A DNA stretch of 15,162 nt, from contig JAQWDG010000003.1 of the NCBI GenBank assembly GCA_028705545.1, forward strand, positions 1-15,162, given 5' to 3'. The notes beneath the pieces were generated by a model. The model was given only the letters and a program-made list of their open reading frames with translations, did no database searches and was not told the DNA's origin. Source of the stretch: Methanoregula sp. Its GTDB lineage: Archaea; Halobacteriota; Methanomicrobia; Methanomicrobiales; Methanospirillaceae. Positions 1 to 6,569 of this stretch are shown in pieces (position 1 is the stretch's first letter; the number at the start of each line of letters is the position of its first letter). The translations under genes and the position numbers were made by a program.

Positions 1-67
1 ATAGCCGGGGATCGAACCCGGGTTAGAAGCTTGGGAAGCTCCTGTCCTGCCGCTAGACTACTATCGC
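1..67 (-). tRNA. tRNA-Gly (anticodon CCC), 3' end cut by window edge
   Basis: On the minus strand the first 67 bases fold as a tRNA. The 5' acceptor strand is GCGATAG, the D-arm stem is GTCT/GGAC, the anticodon stem GGAGC/GCTTC encloses the loop TTCCCAA, and the T-arm CCGGG-TTCGATC-CCCGG is perfect. Loop positions 34-36 read CCC, which decodes the glycine codon GGG. Only CTAT of the 3' acceptor strand is visible; the last three paired bases and the discriminator base lie outside the window. No intron is seen in the anticodon loop. Confidence 0.93.
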
Positions 68-105
68 GAAAAATCCTTTCTGCTCTATGATATTGCCTTA
101 TTTCG

Positions 106-122
106 GTGATAAATATAGTGTT
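106..122 (-). promoter_or_regulatory. Possible TATA box for tRNA-Gly
   Basis: Read on the minus strand this AT-rich stretch contains ACTATATTTATC, about 40-50 bases upstream of the mature tRNA 5' end. That would suit an archaeal TATA box plus a short 5' leader removed by RNase P. The assignment rests on position and composition only. Confidence 0.35.
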
Positions 123-191
123 GGTTTAGGGTCCGTTCAGGTTTATCGGGTGTGGATCTATTGCAGGGGAAGATATTTTTAAAAACGACGG

Positions 192-213
192 TGCCGCATA
201 TATATGTACATAT
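192..213 (+). promoter_or_regulatory. TATA-box region of the PGF-CTERM protein gene
   Basis: GCATATATATG is a good archaeal TATA element, placing transcription start near 225-230 and giving a leader of about 70 bases before the ATG at 298. It overlaps a 12-bp palindrome ATATGTACATAT (202-213). A second AT-rich block (173-185) could be an alternative box. Confidence 0.4.
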
Positions 214-280
214 CGCCAGTGCGGGATAGTATCTGGCGATTAGTTCCCCATAGGGGAAAACATATGCCGTCCCTTTGGGA
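212..280 (+). promoter_or_regulatory. Three consecutive inverted repeats in the leader of the PGF-CTERM gene
   Basis: Three perfect inverted repeats sit between the TATA box and the ribosome-binding site. They are ATCGCCAG/CTGGCGAT (212-219 with 233-240, 13-base loop), TTCCCC-ATA-GGGGAA (244-258) and TCCC-TTT-GGGA (270-280). The Shine-Dalgarno AAGGAG begins 4 bases after the last one. They may be RNA hairpins controlling translation, or the first may be a protein-binding operator. No known riboswitch class was recognised. Confidence 0.45.
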
Positions 281-297
281 AAAAAGGAGTGCCTTTT

Positions 298-1233
298 ATG
301 CATGCTGCAAAAATTATCCTCGTATCGATGCTGGTACTGCTGTTGTTTCTCTTTACCTGCCCGGTCCTAGCAGACAGCGGGGACCAGAAGACCCTGTACC
401 AGACCAGCTTTGCGACAAATCCCCGGTGGACCACGAACAATCCTTCTGTCGATTATTGGGATTCGTCAAAAGAGATGTACCATTTCAGTATAGCACCCGG
501 GACGGGAAATTACGCATATTCCCCATCTATCGATTATGAAAAGGGACCATTCACCCTCGATTACGATGTCACGCTGGAATCAGTAGACGAGAGCACGACC
601 TTCCGCCTGGGCTTTTCGGGAACGGAGATGGATATCGGCAAGGGCCCGAACGTGATCACCGCTTTTGGCAATGCAAAATACGGGCAGATCATGACCCTTC
701 GGCTCATCACCCCGAGTGCGAAGTTCATGGAAGTAACCAGCGATACGTCATCGTATGGCGGACCTACGGTCAAGTACGAACTCAACACGCCCTACCATGT
801 AAGGTTAGTATATAACGATGATTCCGAGGTCCTGACCATGACCGTTACCAATAAGGCAACGGGAACAATGCTCTGGAGTTATTTCCTCTCCACCCGCGAA
901 CCGCTGAAAAACATGAACCGTATCTATATCGGGTCTGTCGGCGACTACGGTGACGGCGCGACCAGTAAGTTTGCAACCGGCTGGATCGACAATGTCCAGC
1001 TCACCACAACAACGTCGGCATCGGTATCCGGGACAACGACACCGGTTACTTCCCCGCCCACGACCCAGCCGACCTTTTCCCTGAAACCGACCACAAAGAC
1101 AACAACGTATGTCCCGCTGACTTCCATCCCGACACCGGCAAAGAAATCCCCGGGCTTTGGAGGCATTGCCATTGCAGGACTGGCATTTGCTGGTGCATGG
1201 GTGGTACTCCGACAGGATAGTCGGAAACAATAA
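298..1233 (+). CDS. Secreted lectin/LamG-like surface protein with PGF-CTERM anchor
   Basis: The protein has 311 residues. Residues 1-25 form a signal peptide (Lys5, a long Leu/Val/Phe core, then PVLA). Residues about 35-235 look like an all-beta jelly-roll domain of the laminin-G/concanavalin type, judged from alternating strands, NTPYHVRLVYND and a closing WIDNVQL. A Thr/Pro/Ser linker follows (about 238-283), then the tail SPGFGGIAIAGLAF, a hydrophobic segment and a basic end. That tail matches the PGF-CTERM sorting signal processed by archaeosortase in methanogens, so a mature surface protein with a glycosylated Thr-rich stalk is expected. ATG 298 is chosen because AAGGAG (284-289) lies 8 bases upstream; an in-frame GTG at 289 overlaps that site. 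The ligand is unknown. The jelly-roll assignment is an inference; the signal peptide and tail are clear. Confidence 0.85.
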   Translation: MHAAKIILVSMLVLLLFLFTCPVLADSGDQKTLYQTSFATNPRWTTNNPSVDYWDSSKEMYHFSIAPGTGNYAYSPSIDYEKGPFTLDYDVTLESVDESTTFRLGFSGTEMDIGKGPNVITAFGNAKYGQIMTLRLITPSAKFMEVTSDTSSYGGPTVKYELNTPYHVRLVYNDDSEVLTMTVTNKATGTMLWSYFLSTREPLKNMNRIYIGSVGDYGDGATSKFATGWIDNVQLTTTTSASVSGTTTPVTSPPTTQPTFSLKPTTKTTTYVPLTSIPTPAKKSPGFGGIAIAGLAFAGAWVVLRQDSRKQ

Positions 1234-1242
1234 CCTGCCGGG

Positions 1243-1273
1243 TTCCTTTCCTTTCTCTTTTTTCCCTTTGTTT
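1243..1273 (+). terminator. Pyrimidine-rich terminator after the PGF-CTERM gene
   Basis: A run of about 30 bases, almost all T and C with one block of six T, begins 10 bases after the stop at 1231-1233. Archaeal termination commonly uses such T-rich tracts without a hairpin, so this is a likely end point for the transcript. Confidence 0.5.
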
Positions 1274-1538
1274 GCCTGGAGGCAACTTCTGGGTACCTGT
1301 TGTCAGAATTAATAATCCTCTGATGCAGCGCTATCCGCCCAATACCAAAACGAGCATTTTTCAAAGGTACCTAAAAAAGTGAAATGTATGGGGCACAATC
1401 GTGCCTGTATGAAGCCTGGAGGTCTGTAATATCTGTTTTCTGGTGCGCGAGGCAAAACCCCGTTTTTTAAACAGGGATGTGGCTGCAATATGTCTCACTT
1501 GCACCCGGCAAGTGTGCAATTTTAGCCCGTTGTACGGG
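1274..1538. other. Gene-free stretch with several short inverted repeats
   Basis: No convincing gene is visible here. The stretch holds GGCAC-AATC-GTGCC (1392-1405), an imperfect hairpin CCCCGTTT-TTT-AAACAGGG (1458-1476), CACTTGC-ACCCG-GCAAGTG (1496-1514) overlapped by TTGCAC/GTGCAA (1499-1504 with 1514-1519), and CCCGT-TGT-ACGGG (1526-1538), which abuts the stop codon of the minus-strand gene. The last two may act in transcript ending. AT-rich CTAAAAAAGTGAAA near 1371 could be a weak TATA box, but what it would drive is unclear. Confidence 0.35.
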
Positions 1539-1775
1539 TCAGGGCGCAGGAGACAGGTTCAATCGTTCGTACGGATGCGTGGCATTGCCGGAGAAAACCG
1601 TGGGCGGGAGACTGCCTGCCGTGCAGTCTCCGGAGCCCGTTCCCGCGTCAGCGGTATCAGTCACCACTTCACCAAAGGCGACCGTACCGGTATCCGCGGC
1701 ACCTGCAGGATGTACCAGGAGACCGATCGTAATCAGGAGCAGTGCGGTTCCCATCATGATCTTTCCTGTATCCAT
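1539..1775 (-). CDS. Small exported protein of unknown function
   Basis: The predicted product has 78 residues. It begins with a textbook signal peptide: basic Lys5, a hydrophobic core MMGTALLLITIGLLV, then HPAGA before ADTGTVAFGE. The predicted mature part is about 52 residues, rich in Thr, Gly, Asp and Ala, with a single cysteine and an NAT sequon. GGAG lies 8 bases upstream of the ATG at 1775, and a TATA-like AATATATG (around 1864-1872 on the minus strand) is suitably placed. It is divergent from the FHA-domain gene. No family was recognised. The overlapping plus-strand frames have improbable composition and no export signal, so this reading is preferred. The signal peptide is clear; that the gene is real is an inference. 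Confidence 0.6.
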   Translation of the reverse strand: MDTGKIMMGTALLLITIGLLVHPAGAADTGTVAFGEVVTDTADAGTGSGDCTAGSLPPTVFSGNATHPYERLNLSPAP

Positions 1776-1863
1776 TCGGGCATCTCCGGTTTTGTTCTCT
1801 CATGGGTCGGTGACACACCGGTTTTTCCGGTATCACCTGATCTGAATGTTTTATGCAATGGCA

Positions 1864-1873
1864 CATATATTGG
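1864..1873 (-). promoter_or_regulatory. Possible TATA box for the small exported protein
   Basis: The minus strand reads CAATATATGT here, about 90 bases upstream of the ATG at 1775. The leader would be about 60 bases. This is based on sequence and spacing only. Confidence 0.3.
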
Positions 1874-1963
1874 CCCCATGATGCGGGTTAGTGCATTGAA
1901 CTTTCGGGTTACATACATCTCCCGATCGGTTGCATCTCATATCCATCGGGATTATCGTGGATA

Positions 1964-1994
1964 GGGTTATGATACGACAAAGCGACGTATACGT
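1964..1994 (+). promoter_or_regulatory. Promoter of the wHTH-FHA gene with a 10-bp palindrome
   Basis: GGTTATGATA (1964-1973) is a plausible TATA box about 30 bases upstream of the ATG at 2001, the spacing expected of a leaderless transcript; no Shine-Dalgarno is seen. The palindrome ACGTATACGT (1985-1994) lies between this box and the start, where a bound regulator would block transcription. A further 6-bp inverted repeat CCCGAT/ATCGGG spans 1921-1950. Confidence 0.4.
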
Positions 1995-2000
1995 ACGTGA

Positions 2001-2792
2001 ATGCCTATGGACCCGGCAGATAAATCTCCCACGATCGTTGTCGAGGATACTGCTGAATCTCTCGATGAACTATCAGAATACCTTGACGTGCTTTCGAGCA
2101 GCGCACGGCTCAGGATCGTCAAGTTTTTGGAAAAAAAGCCCCGCGATGCCCGGGCGATCTCAAACGAGATCGAAACCAGTTATGAAAACACAAAAAAGCA
2201 TCTCGACAAGCTCATGAGTATCGGGGTGATAAAAAAAGAGGCCGGCCTCGGATCCCCGACCTCAAAAGGTATCCACCCGGTCTGGCAGTATTCCCTTATT
2301 CCCGGCGGACTGGAATCCATTATCCGGAATCTCGGCCTGTTCTCAAACACCCGGGTCCAGATCATCGGCGGCGAGATATCCCGCAGGCTTGCAGAGGTGA
2401 AAAACACCCTTTCGCAGGAAGTGCTCGGGAACGTGCCGGCGGCAATTGTCCTTGGCGGCCGTGACGACGGGAAGATCTTCCTTTTCCGGACCGACAGCCT
2501 CCGGGTAGGAAGGATCGATCCGGAGCGCCCAGCGGACGCTACCGGGGACTCCGATGTCGAGCTGTCCAGCACCTATACGGCCGTGACACGGATCAGCCGG
2601 CCCCACGGAAAATTTCTCCTCAAAAAAGGTGGATGGTTTTATGAAGACTCCGGGAGCACCGGCGGGACGGTCCTCAATAACGCACGGGTGGAAAAAAACG
2701 TGCCGACAGCCGTCCACGATGGCGATCTCCTGGAACTCGCAAAAGGGGCCGGAAGCGCACGGCTGCTGCTGATCATCCCTCAGGTCCCGTGA
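2001..2792 (+). CDS. Winged-helix DNA-binding protein with C-terminal FHA domain
   Basis: The protein has 263 residues with two clear modules. Residues about 25-100 resemble an ArsR-type winged helix: a leading helix, SSSARLRIVKFLEKKP, then DARAISNEIETSYENTKKHL as helix-turn-helix and a wing ending WQYSL. Residues about 158-260 form a forkhead-associated domain with the hallmarks VGR (169-171), SRPH (199-202) and DSGSTGGTVLN; the usual STNGT reads STGGT. FHA domains bind phosphothreonine peptides, so DNA binding may be controlled by phosphorylation. The gene is followed after 90 bases by a transmembrane Ser/Thr kinase, its most obvious partner. There is no signal peptide, so it is cytoplasmic. 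No Shine-Dalgarno is visible; a TATA box 30 bases upstream suggests leaderless translation. ATG 2007 is a possible alternative. Target genes are unknown; self-regulation is possible. Confidence 0.88.
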   Translation: MPMDPADKSPTIVVEDTAESLDELSEYLDVLSSSARLRIVKFLEKKPRDARAISNEIETSYENTKKHLDKLMSIGVIKKEAGLGSPTSKGIHPVWQYSLIPGGLESIIRNLGLFSNTRVQIIGGEISRRLAEVKNTLSQEVLGNVPAAIVLGGRDDGKIFLFRTDSLRVGRIDPERPADATGDSDVELSSTYTAVTRISRPHGKFLLKKGGWFYEDSGSTGGTVLNNARVEKNVPTAVHDGDLLELAKGAGSARLLLIIPQVP

Positions 2793-2825
2793 AGGGCACC
2801 CTTTCAGGGGAGGATAACCCGGCCC

Positions 2826-2845
2826 ATTATACAGATATAAATAGG
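2826..2845 (+). promoter_or_regulatory. TATA-box region of the kinase gene
   Basis: The AT-rich stretch TTATACAGATATAAATAGG gives the kinase gene its own likely promoter. If GATATAAATA is the box, transcription starts near 2863-2868, which excludes GTG 2856 as start and favours ATG 2883. If TTATACAG is the box, a leaderless GTG start at 2856 would be possible. Confidence 0.45.
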
Positions 2846-2882
2846 ATAATGCCCCGTGATCCGGAATAGCGGTACCTGCTCC

Positions 2883-5009
2883 ATGATTGTCTCACTTTTT
2901 TCTGCCCGGACATATCTTATGTTCTGCTGTGCAGGGCTGCTGGTGCTGTGTCTTGGTGTTCCCGTTCAGGGTGCAGAGTACACGGTCGCGCCATCGGGAG
3001 CGAGTTTTACCAGCATCCAGGACGCGGTCAGCTGGGCTTCACCGCTCGATACGGTCACGGTCTGGAGCGGTACGTATCCCGAGACCATAAAGATCTCAAA
3101 GAAAATCACCCTTGCCGGTGTCGATACCGGGGCCGGGGCGCCGGTAATCGATCCGGGAAGCCGTGGAGACGCAATCGAGATTGCAGCGGACGGATGTACG
3201 GTCAGGGGGTTTACTGTCAGGAACAGCGAGTCCGACGGGATCCTCATCACATCGAACGGGAATACGGTCGAAGATAATACGCTCGTGGGCAATGCCATCG
3301 GTATCGGGATCGCATCGGCAGGAAGCAACAAGGTCACGGGAAATTCTGTTTCGGACAGCCGCCAGGCGGGGATCTCGCTTAAAAATGCAAAAGACAACGT
3401 GATCGGGGAAAACCGGGTGATGAAGAATACCCTCGGGATCTCCATCGACGAACGGTCCGAAGGAAATACCATTGTCCTCAACACGTTCTCCAACACGGAG
3501 AATGTATTTTCCAAGGAGTCCGGTGCTGCCTGGGACACCTTGTCCAGCCAGTCGTACGTGTACCTGGGAAAAACCTCGGTAAGCCGGCTGGGGAACTACT
3601 GGAGCGATTACCATGGCACCGACCAGAACTCCGATGGGATTGGCGATACGACCTACACCGTTGGCCAGGGGGGAAACCGGGGCCAGGGAGGAATAAAGAA
3701 CGAGGTGGACTCGTTCCCGCTCATGGACCCGGCCGAGTATTATACGCAGGTCACTCCCGTACCGGCAGTTTCGACAGCAGCGACCACGTTGGTTCCCTCC
3801 GGAACGGAGACGATTCCCCCCCGGCAAAGTGTTACGGCCGTGGTGACTGCATCCCCGGTCCAGACCACCGGGCCTGTTAGCAATATCCCTTCACGCAGTG
3901 ACGACCGGGCCGCATATGCAGTTGCCATAGTTGCCGTCCTTGTTGTCATCGGGATTGTAGCAGTTTTCATTTTACGTTCATCGAACAAACACCGGTCCCG
4001 TTTTTCCAAAGTCCCGTCGTCCCCGGAGAAGACCGTTGCACGCCCGCCCGATCTGCAAAATGGGGAAGAACCGGAGGAGCCTGTTATGCCGGTCCGCCCG
4101 ACCCATCCCCGGGAAAACGAGGCCGAACGGACGGTACCGGTGGCCCGGGAGACAGAAGTCGTCCCCGATGAGGAAACCGTCTTCCCCCCCATGACACCCA
4201 AGGCATATTTCCCCCCGGAACTCGAAGGGAAATACACGGATATACGGCATATCGGGCGCGGCGGCGTGGCCAACGTCTTTGCCGCCCACCGCAAATCGGA
4301 CAACCGGCTGGTGGCAGTCAAGCTTCCCATCAGTTTCGACGAAGTAACCGGGAAGTGTTTCCTCAACGAGATCGCCGCATGGCAGACGCTCCGCCACCCC
4401 AATATCGTCGAAGTGCTGGAGGTAAACATCCTTCCCGTGCCGTATGTCGAGATGGAGTATGTGCCGGGGTCGCTGGAAGAGGTACCTAAACCTCTCCCCG
4501 TCTGGAAGGCCGTGCATATCGTCCACGGGATTGCAGACGGCCTTGCGTACGCCCATGCCCACGGGATCATCCACCGGGACATCAAGCCCCACAACATCCT
4601 CATGACCGGGGACTTCATCCCCAAGATCACCGACTGGGGAATGAGCAAGGTGATTGCGACAACCATGGAGAAATCGAGCGTTGCCGGGTTCTCCCTCTCG
4701 TATGCAGCGCCCGAGCAGGTATCTCCTGCCGAATTCGGGCGGACTGACGTGCGGACGGACATTTACCAGCTGGGCGCGCTCTTTTACGAGCTGGTGACCG
4801 GGTCGATACCATTCGGCGGCGAGAGTATTGTCGAGGTGGGCAATGCCATCGTGCGGGACGACCCAATCCCGCCGACCGAGTACAATCCTGAGGCAGAGGC
4901 GGTCGAGAAGATCATCTTAAGGTGCCTCGCGAAGAACCCGGCAGACCGGTACCAGACGGCAGACGAGCTGCTGGATGCCCTGTCCCGGTACCTTGACGAG
5001 GATGATTAA
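2883..5009 (+). CDS. Receptor-type Ser/Thr protein kinase with extracellular NosD-like beta-helix
   Basis: The protein has 708 residues from ATG 2883 (717 from GTG 2856, in frame). In order: a signal peptide (1-31); a right-handed beta-helix of NosD/PbH1 type (about 80-225) with repeats like NTVEDNTLVGN and NKVTGNSV; the methanogen NosD closing region LGNYWSDYHGTDQNSDGIGD (about 236); a Thr/Pro linker; one membrane helix (about 343-366); a charged juxtamembrane region; and a Hanks-type kinase (about 450-705). Kinase motifs are all present: glycine loop IGRGGVANV, VAVK with Lys480, HRDIKPHN with Asp566, the metal-binding Asp584 as DWG instead of DFG, and APEQ. The kinase should therefore be active in the cytosol with the helix domain outside. 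The activation loop has TT and SS candidate sites. The FHA gene lies upstream and a zinc-knuckle gene 15 bases downstream. What the sensor binds is unknown. Domain calls are firm; the exact start is not. Confidence 0.92.
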   Translation: MIVSLFSARTYLMFCCAGLLVLCLGVPVQGAEYTVAPSGASFTSIQDAVSWASPLDTVTVWSGTYPETIKISKKITLAGVDTGAGAPVIDPGSRGDAIEIAADGCTVRGFTVRNSESDGILITSNGNTVEDNTLVGNAIGIGIASAGSNKVTGNSVSDSRQAGISLKNAKDNVIGENRVMKNTLGISIDERSEGNTIVLNTFSNTENVFSKESGAAWDTLSSQSYVYLGKTSVSRLGNYWSDYHGTDQNSDGIGDTTYTVGQGGNRGQGGIKNEVDSFPLMDPAEYYTQVTPVPAVSTAATTLVPSGTETIPPRQSVTAVVTASPVQTTGPVSNIPSRSDDRAAYAVAIVAVLVVIGIVAVFILRSSNKHRSRFSKVPSSPEKTVARPPDLQNGEEPEEPVMPVRPTHPRENEAERTVPVARETEVVPDEETVFPPMTPKAYFPPELEGKYTDIRHIGRGGVANVFAAHRKSDNRLVAVKLPISFDEVTGKCFLNEIAAWQTLRHPNIVEVLEVNILPVPYVEMEYVPGSLEEVPKPLPVWKAVHIVHGIADGLAYAHAHGIIHRDIKPHNILMTGDFIPKITDWGMSKVIATTMEKSSVAGFSLSYAAPEQVSPAEFGRTDVRTDIYQLGALFYELVTGSIPFGGESIVEVGNAIVRDDPIPPTEYNPEAEAVEKIILRCLAKNPADRYQTADELLDALSRYLDEDD

Positions 5010-5024
5010 ACTGGGGTGAAGAGA

Positions 5025-5216
5025 ATGGCAGACGAAACCATATCCTGGGAACCGGCAACGTGCAGGCACTGCGAAGGGGCCGGCTGTACTTATTGCAACA
5101 AGACCGGAACCGTTCTCGTGCGGGCACCAAAGAAGATCTGCCCGGCCTGCGACGGCGACGGGTGCATCTACTGCGGGTTTACCGGCTGGGAACGGCCGAA
5201 AGGGAAATACGAATAA
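5025..5216 (+). CDS. Small protein of two tandem DnaJ-like zinc knuckles
   Basis: The product has 63 residues and is almost entirely an internal duplication of CxxCxGxGCxYCxxTG: Cys13, 16, 21, 24 and Cys39, 42, 47, 50. The CxxCxGxG signature is that of the DnaJ/Hsp40 cysteine-rich domain, where four such motifs bind two zinc ions; here two extended motifs with eight cysteines could bind two zincs. GGGGTGA (5013-5019), 5 bases upstream, supports ATG 5025; an in-frame GTG at 5016 lies inside that site. The gap to the kinase stop is 15 bases, so co-transcription is likely. There is no J domain, signal peptide or membrane segment. A role as adaptor or redox/zinc module for the kinase is only suggested by position. 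Confidence 0.8.
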   Translation: MADETISWEPATCRHCEGAGCTYCNKTGTVLVRAPKKICPACDGDGCIYCGFTGWERPKGKYE

Positions 5217-5223
5217 CCCGCGC

Positions 5224-6411
5224 TCACCGGAACGATCCCTCGATTTTATGCGGGAGCACGCATTCTTCGAAGCGTTTGAGGAAGTACCGGTCGGTCATGC
5301 CGGCGAGGTAGTCCCGGACAAGGCCAGCCGGTGCCGTTGATGCCACATACTCCCGGTTTACCCACGGCAGATCGATGAACTCGGCAAATATCCGGGAAGT
5401 ACGGCGGCCGGAGGTGACGTCTTCGAGATACCGGTAAAAAAGGGTCCGGTACATGGTTTTTATCTTTTCCTGTTCTGCCGTGAGTTTCGGGTTGTTGTAG
5501 ATCTGTCTCCGGGAGAATGCCCGGAGCGCCACGAGCGCCCGTTCGGTGTCAGGGCTGTAGGAGATATACGCACCGTTTTCTGCATCGGAGTGATCGATGA
5601 GGTCATGGATGAGGGTGTCGATGATAATGCGGTTATCCGACCCGAGGATCTCCCTGCAATCCCTGGGGATATCGTCAGGGCCGGCGATCAGGCCGACCTC
5701 TTCTGCGTCCTGGAGGTCGCGGCCGATATAGGCAATCGTATCGGCGAATTTCACCACACAGCCTTCGAGCGTCATCGGCGGATCCATCCGGCTTTTTTGT
5801 GCATACCCGGCAACTTTCCGGTCGAATGCCTCCCAGTCCGGGCAAGGTACGGGAGAGATCCTTACATCGTCGCTCTCGCCATTATGGCAGAGGATCCCGT
5901 CCAGCACCTGCATGGTCAGGTCCTGGTCCTCGATCTGGTCCAGGAAGCGGATGCTCTGGACATTGTGTGAGAACTTCCCGATCCCGTGCTCTTCACAGAG
6001 GGCCGAGAGGCAGCTCTCCCCGAAATGACCGTACGGGATGTGGCCGATGTCGTGCCCGAGCGCAATTGCCTCGATCAGGTCTTCGTTGAGCCGCAGGGAA
6101 CGGCCGATGGTCCGGGCGATCTTCGAGACCAGCTGGACGTGGATCACCCGGTGGGTGATGTGATCGTTTTCTACCAGGTAGAATACCTGAGTCTTGTCGA
6201 TATACCGGGTATAGGCCCGGGTATGGATGATGCGGTCCGCGTCCCGGGAAAACGGTGTCCGTATATCTTCGGGCTTCCGGTTTTGCCTCCGCACCGCCCG
6301 GGTGCTCCGGGTCGCATGGATCGAGAAGAGCGCCTCCCGTTCCTCTGTGTAGCGGTGTATCCGCGCTTCGCTCTTGGAAAGAGATCCCGTGGAGTTCACG
6401 ACTGTATCCAT
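5224..6411 (-). CDS. HD-domain dGTPase-like triphosphohydrolase
   Basis: The protein has 395 residues. It matches the dGTPase (Dgt)/SAMHD1-like branch of the HD superfamily, which hydrolyses dNTPs to deoxynucleosides and triphosphate. Visible motifs are FSRDADRIIHTRAYTR and KTQVF (54-77), a metal-ligand histidine His91 in HRVIHVQLVSKIART, the HD pair His120-Asp121 in EAIALGHDIGHIPYGHFGE, and the last ligand Asp224 in VKFADTIAYIGRDL. All four expected metal ligands are therefore present; the usual TRLTHS segment reads HRVIHV. It is cytoplasmic, with no signal peptide. A minus-strand TATA-like CATTAAAACC lies about 30 bases upstream of the ATG, suggesting a very short leader or none. Its stop is 7 bases from that of the zinc-knuckle gene. 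The true substrate among dNTPs cannot be told from sequence. Confidence 0.88.
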   Translation of the reverse strand: MDTVVNSTGSLSKSEARIHRYTEEREALFSIHATRSTRAVRRQNRKPEDIRTPFSRDADRIIHTRAYTRYIDKTQVFYLVENDHITHRVIHVQLVSKIARTIGRSLRLNEDLIEAIALGHDIGHIPYGHFGESCLSALCEEHGIGKFSHNVQSIRFLDQIEDQDLTMQVLDGILCHNGESDDVRISPVPCPDWEAFDRKVAGYAQKSRMDPPMTLEGCVVKFADTIAYIGRDLQDAEEVGLIAGPDDIPRDCREILGSDNRIIIDTLIHDLIDHSDAENGAYISYSPDTERALVALRAFSRRQIYNNPKLTAEQEKIKTMYRTLFYRYLEDVTSGRRTSRIFAEFIDLPWVNREYVASTAPAGLVRDYLAGMTDRYFLKRFEECVLPHKIEGSFR

Positions 6412-6435
6412 ATCTCATCTCATTTTACGAGCAGG

Positions 6436-6446
6436 ATGGTTTTAAT
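6436..6446 (-). promoter_or_regulatory. TATA box of the dGTPase-like gene
   Basis: The minus strand reads CATTAAAACC about 30 bases upstream of the ATG at 6411. This spacing suits a leaderless or nearly leaderless transcript. Confidence 0.4.
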
Positions 6447-6505
6447 GCTGCCGCGATACCGGAGAGTCAGGTAAAAAGGAAAACCGATCGCCGGTACGAT
6501 CAACC

Positions 6506-6565
6506 CCGGGAACCCGGTGGATGTGCGGCCCAGACCAAACCGAGTATCCCCGGGGAGGTTCCCGG
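6506..6565 (-). terminator. Long-loop inverted repeat downstream of the PEBP-like gene
   Basis: A perfect 9-bp inverted repeat CCGGGAACC/GGTTCCCGG (6506-6514 with 6557-6565) lies 5 bases beyond the PEBP-like stop codon, with a 42-base spacer. It may be a transcript-end stem or 3' stabiliser. No strong T-run follows on the minus strand, so the terminator reading is weak. Confidence 0.3.
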
Positions 6566-6569
6566 AGAA

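Noticed and set aside
1443..1964. 173-codon open frame on the plus strand
   Set aside because: It is rich in Cys, Arg, His and Ser, with no ribosome-binding site or recognisable motif, and it overlaps the minus-strand frame that has a signal peptide. It looks like an antisense shadow.
3740..4762. 340-codon open frame on the minus strand inside the kinase gene
   Set aside because: It is antisense to an unambiguous kinase with all catalytic motifs. It is Ser/Thr/Arg rich and has no family match.
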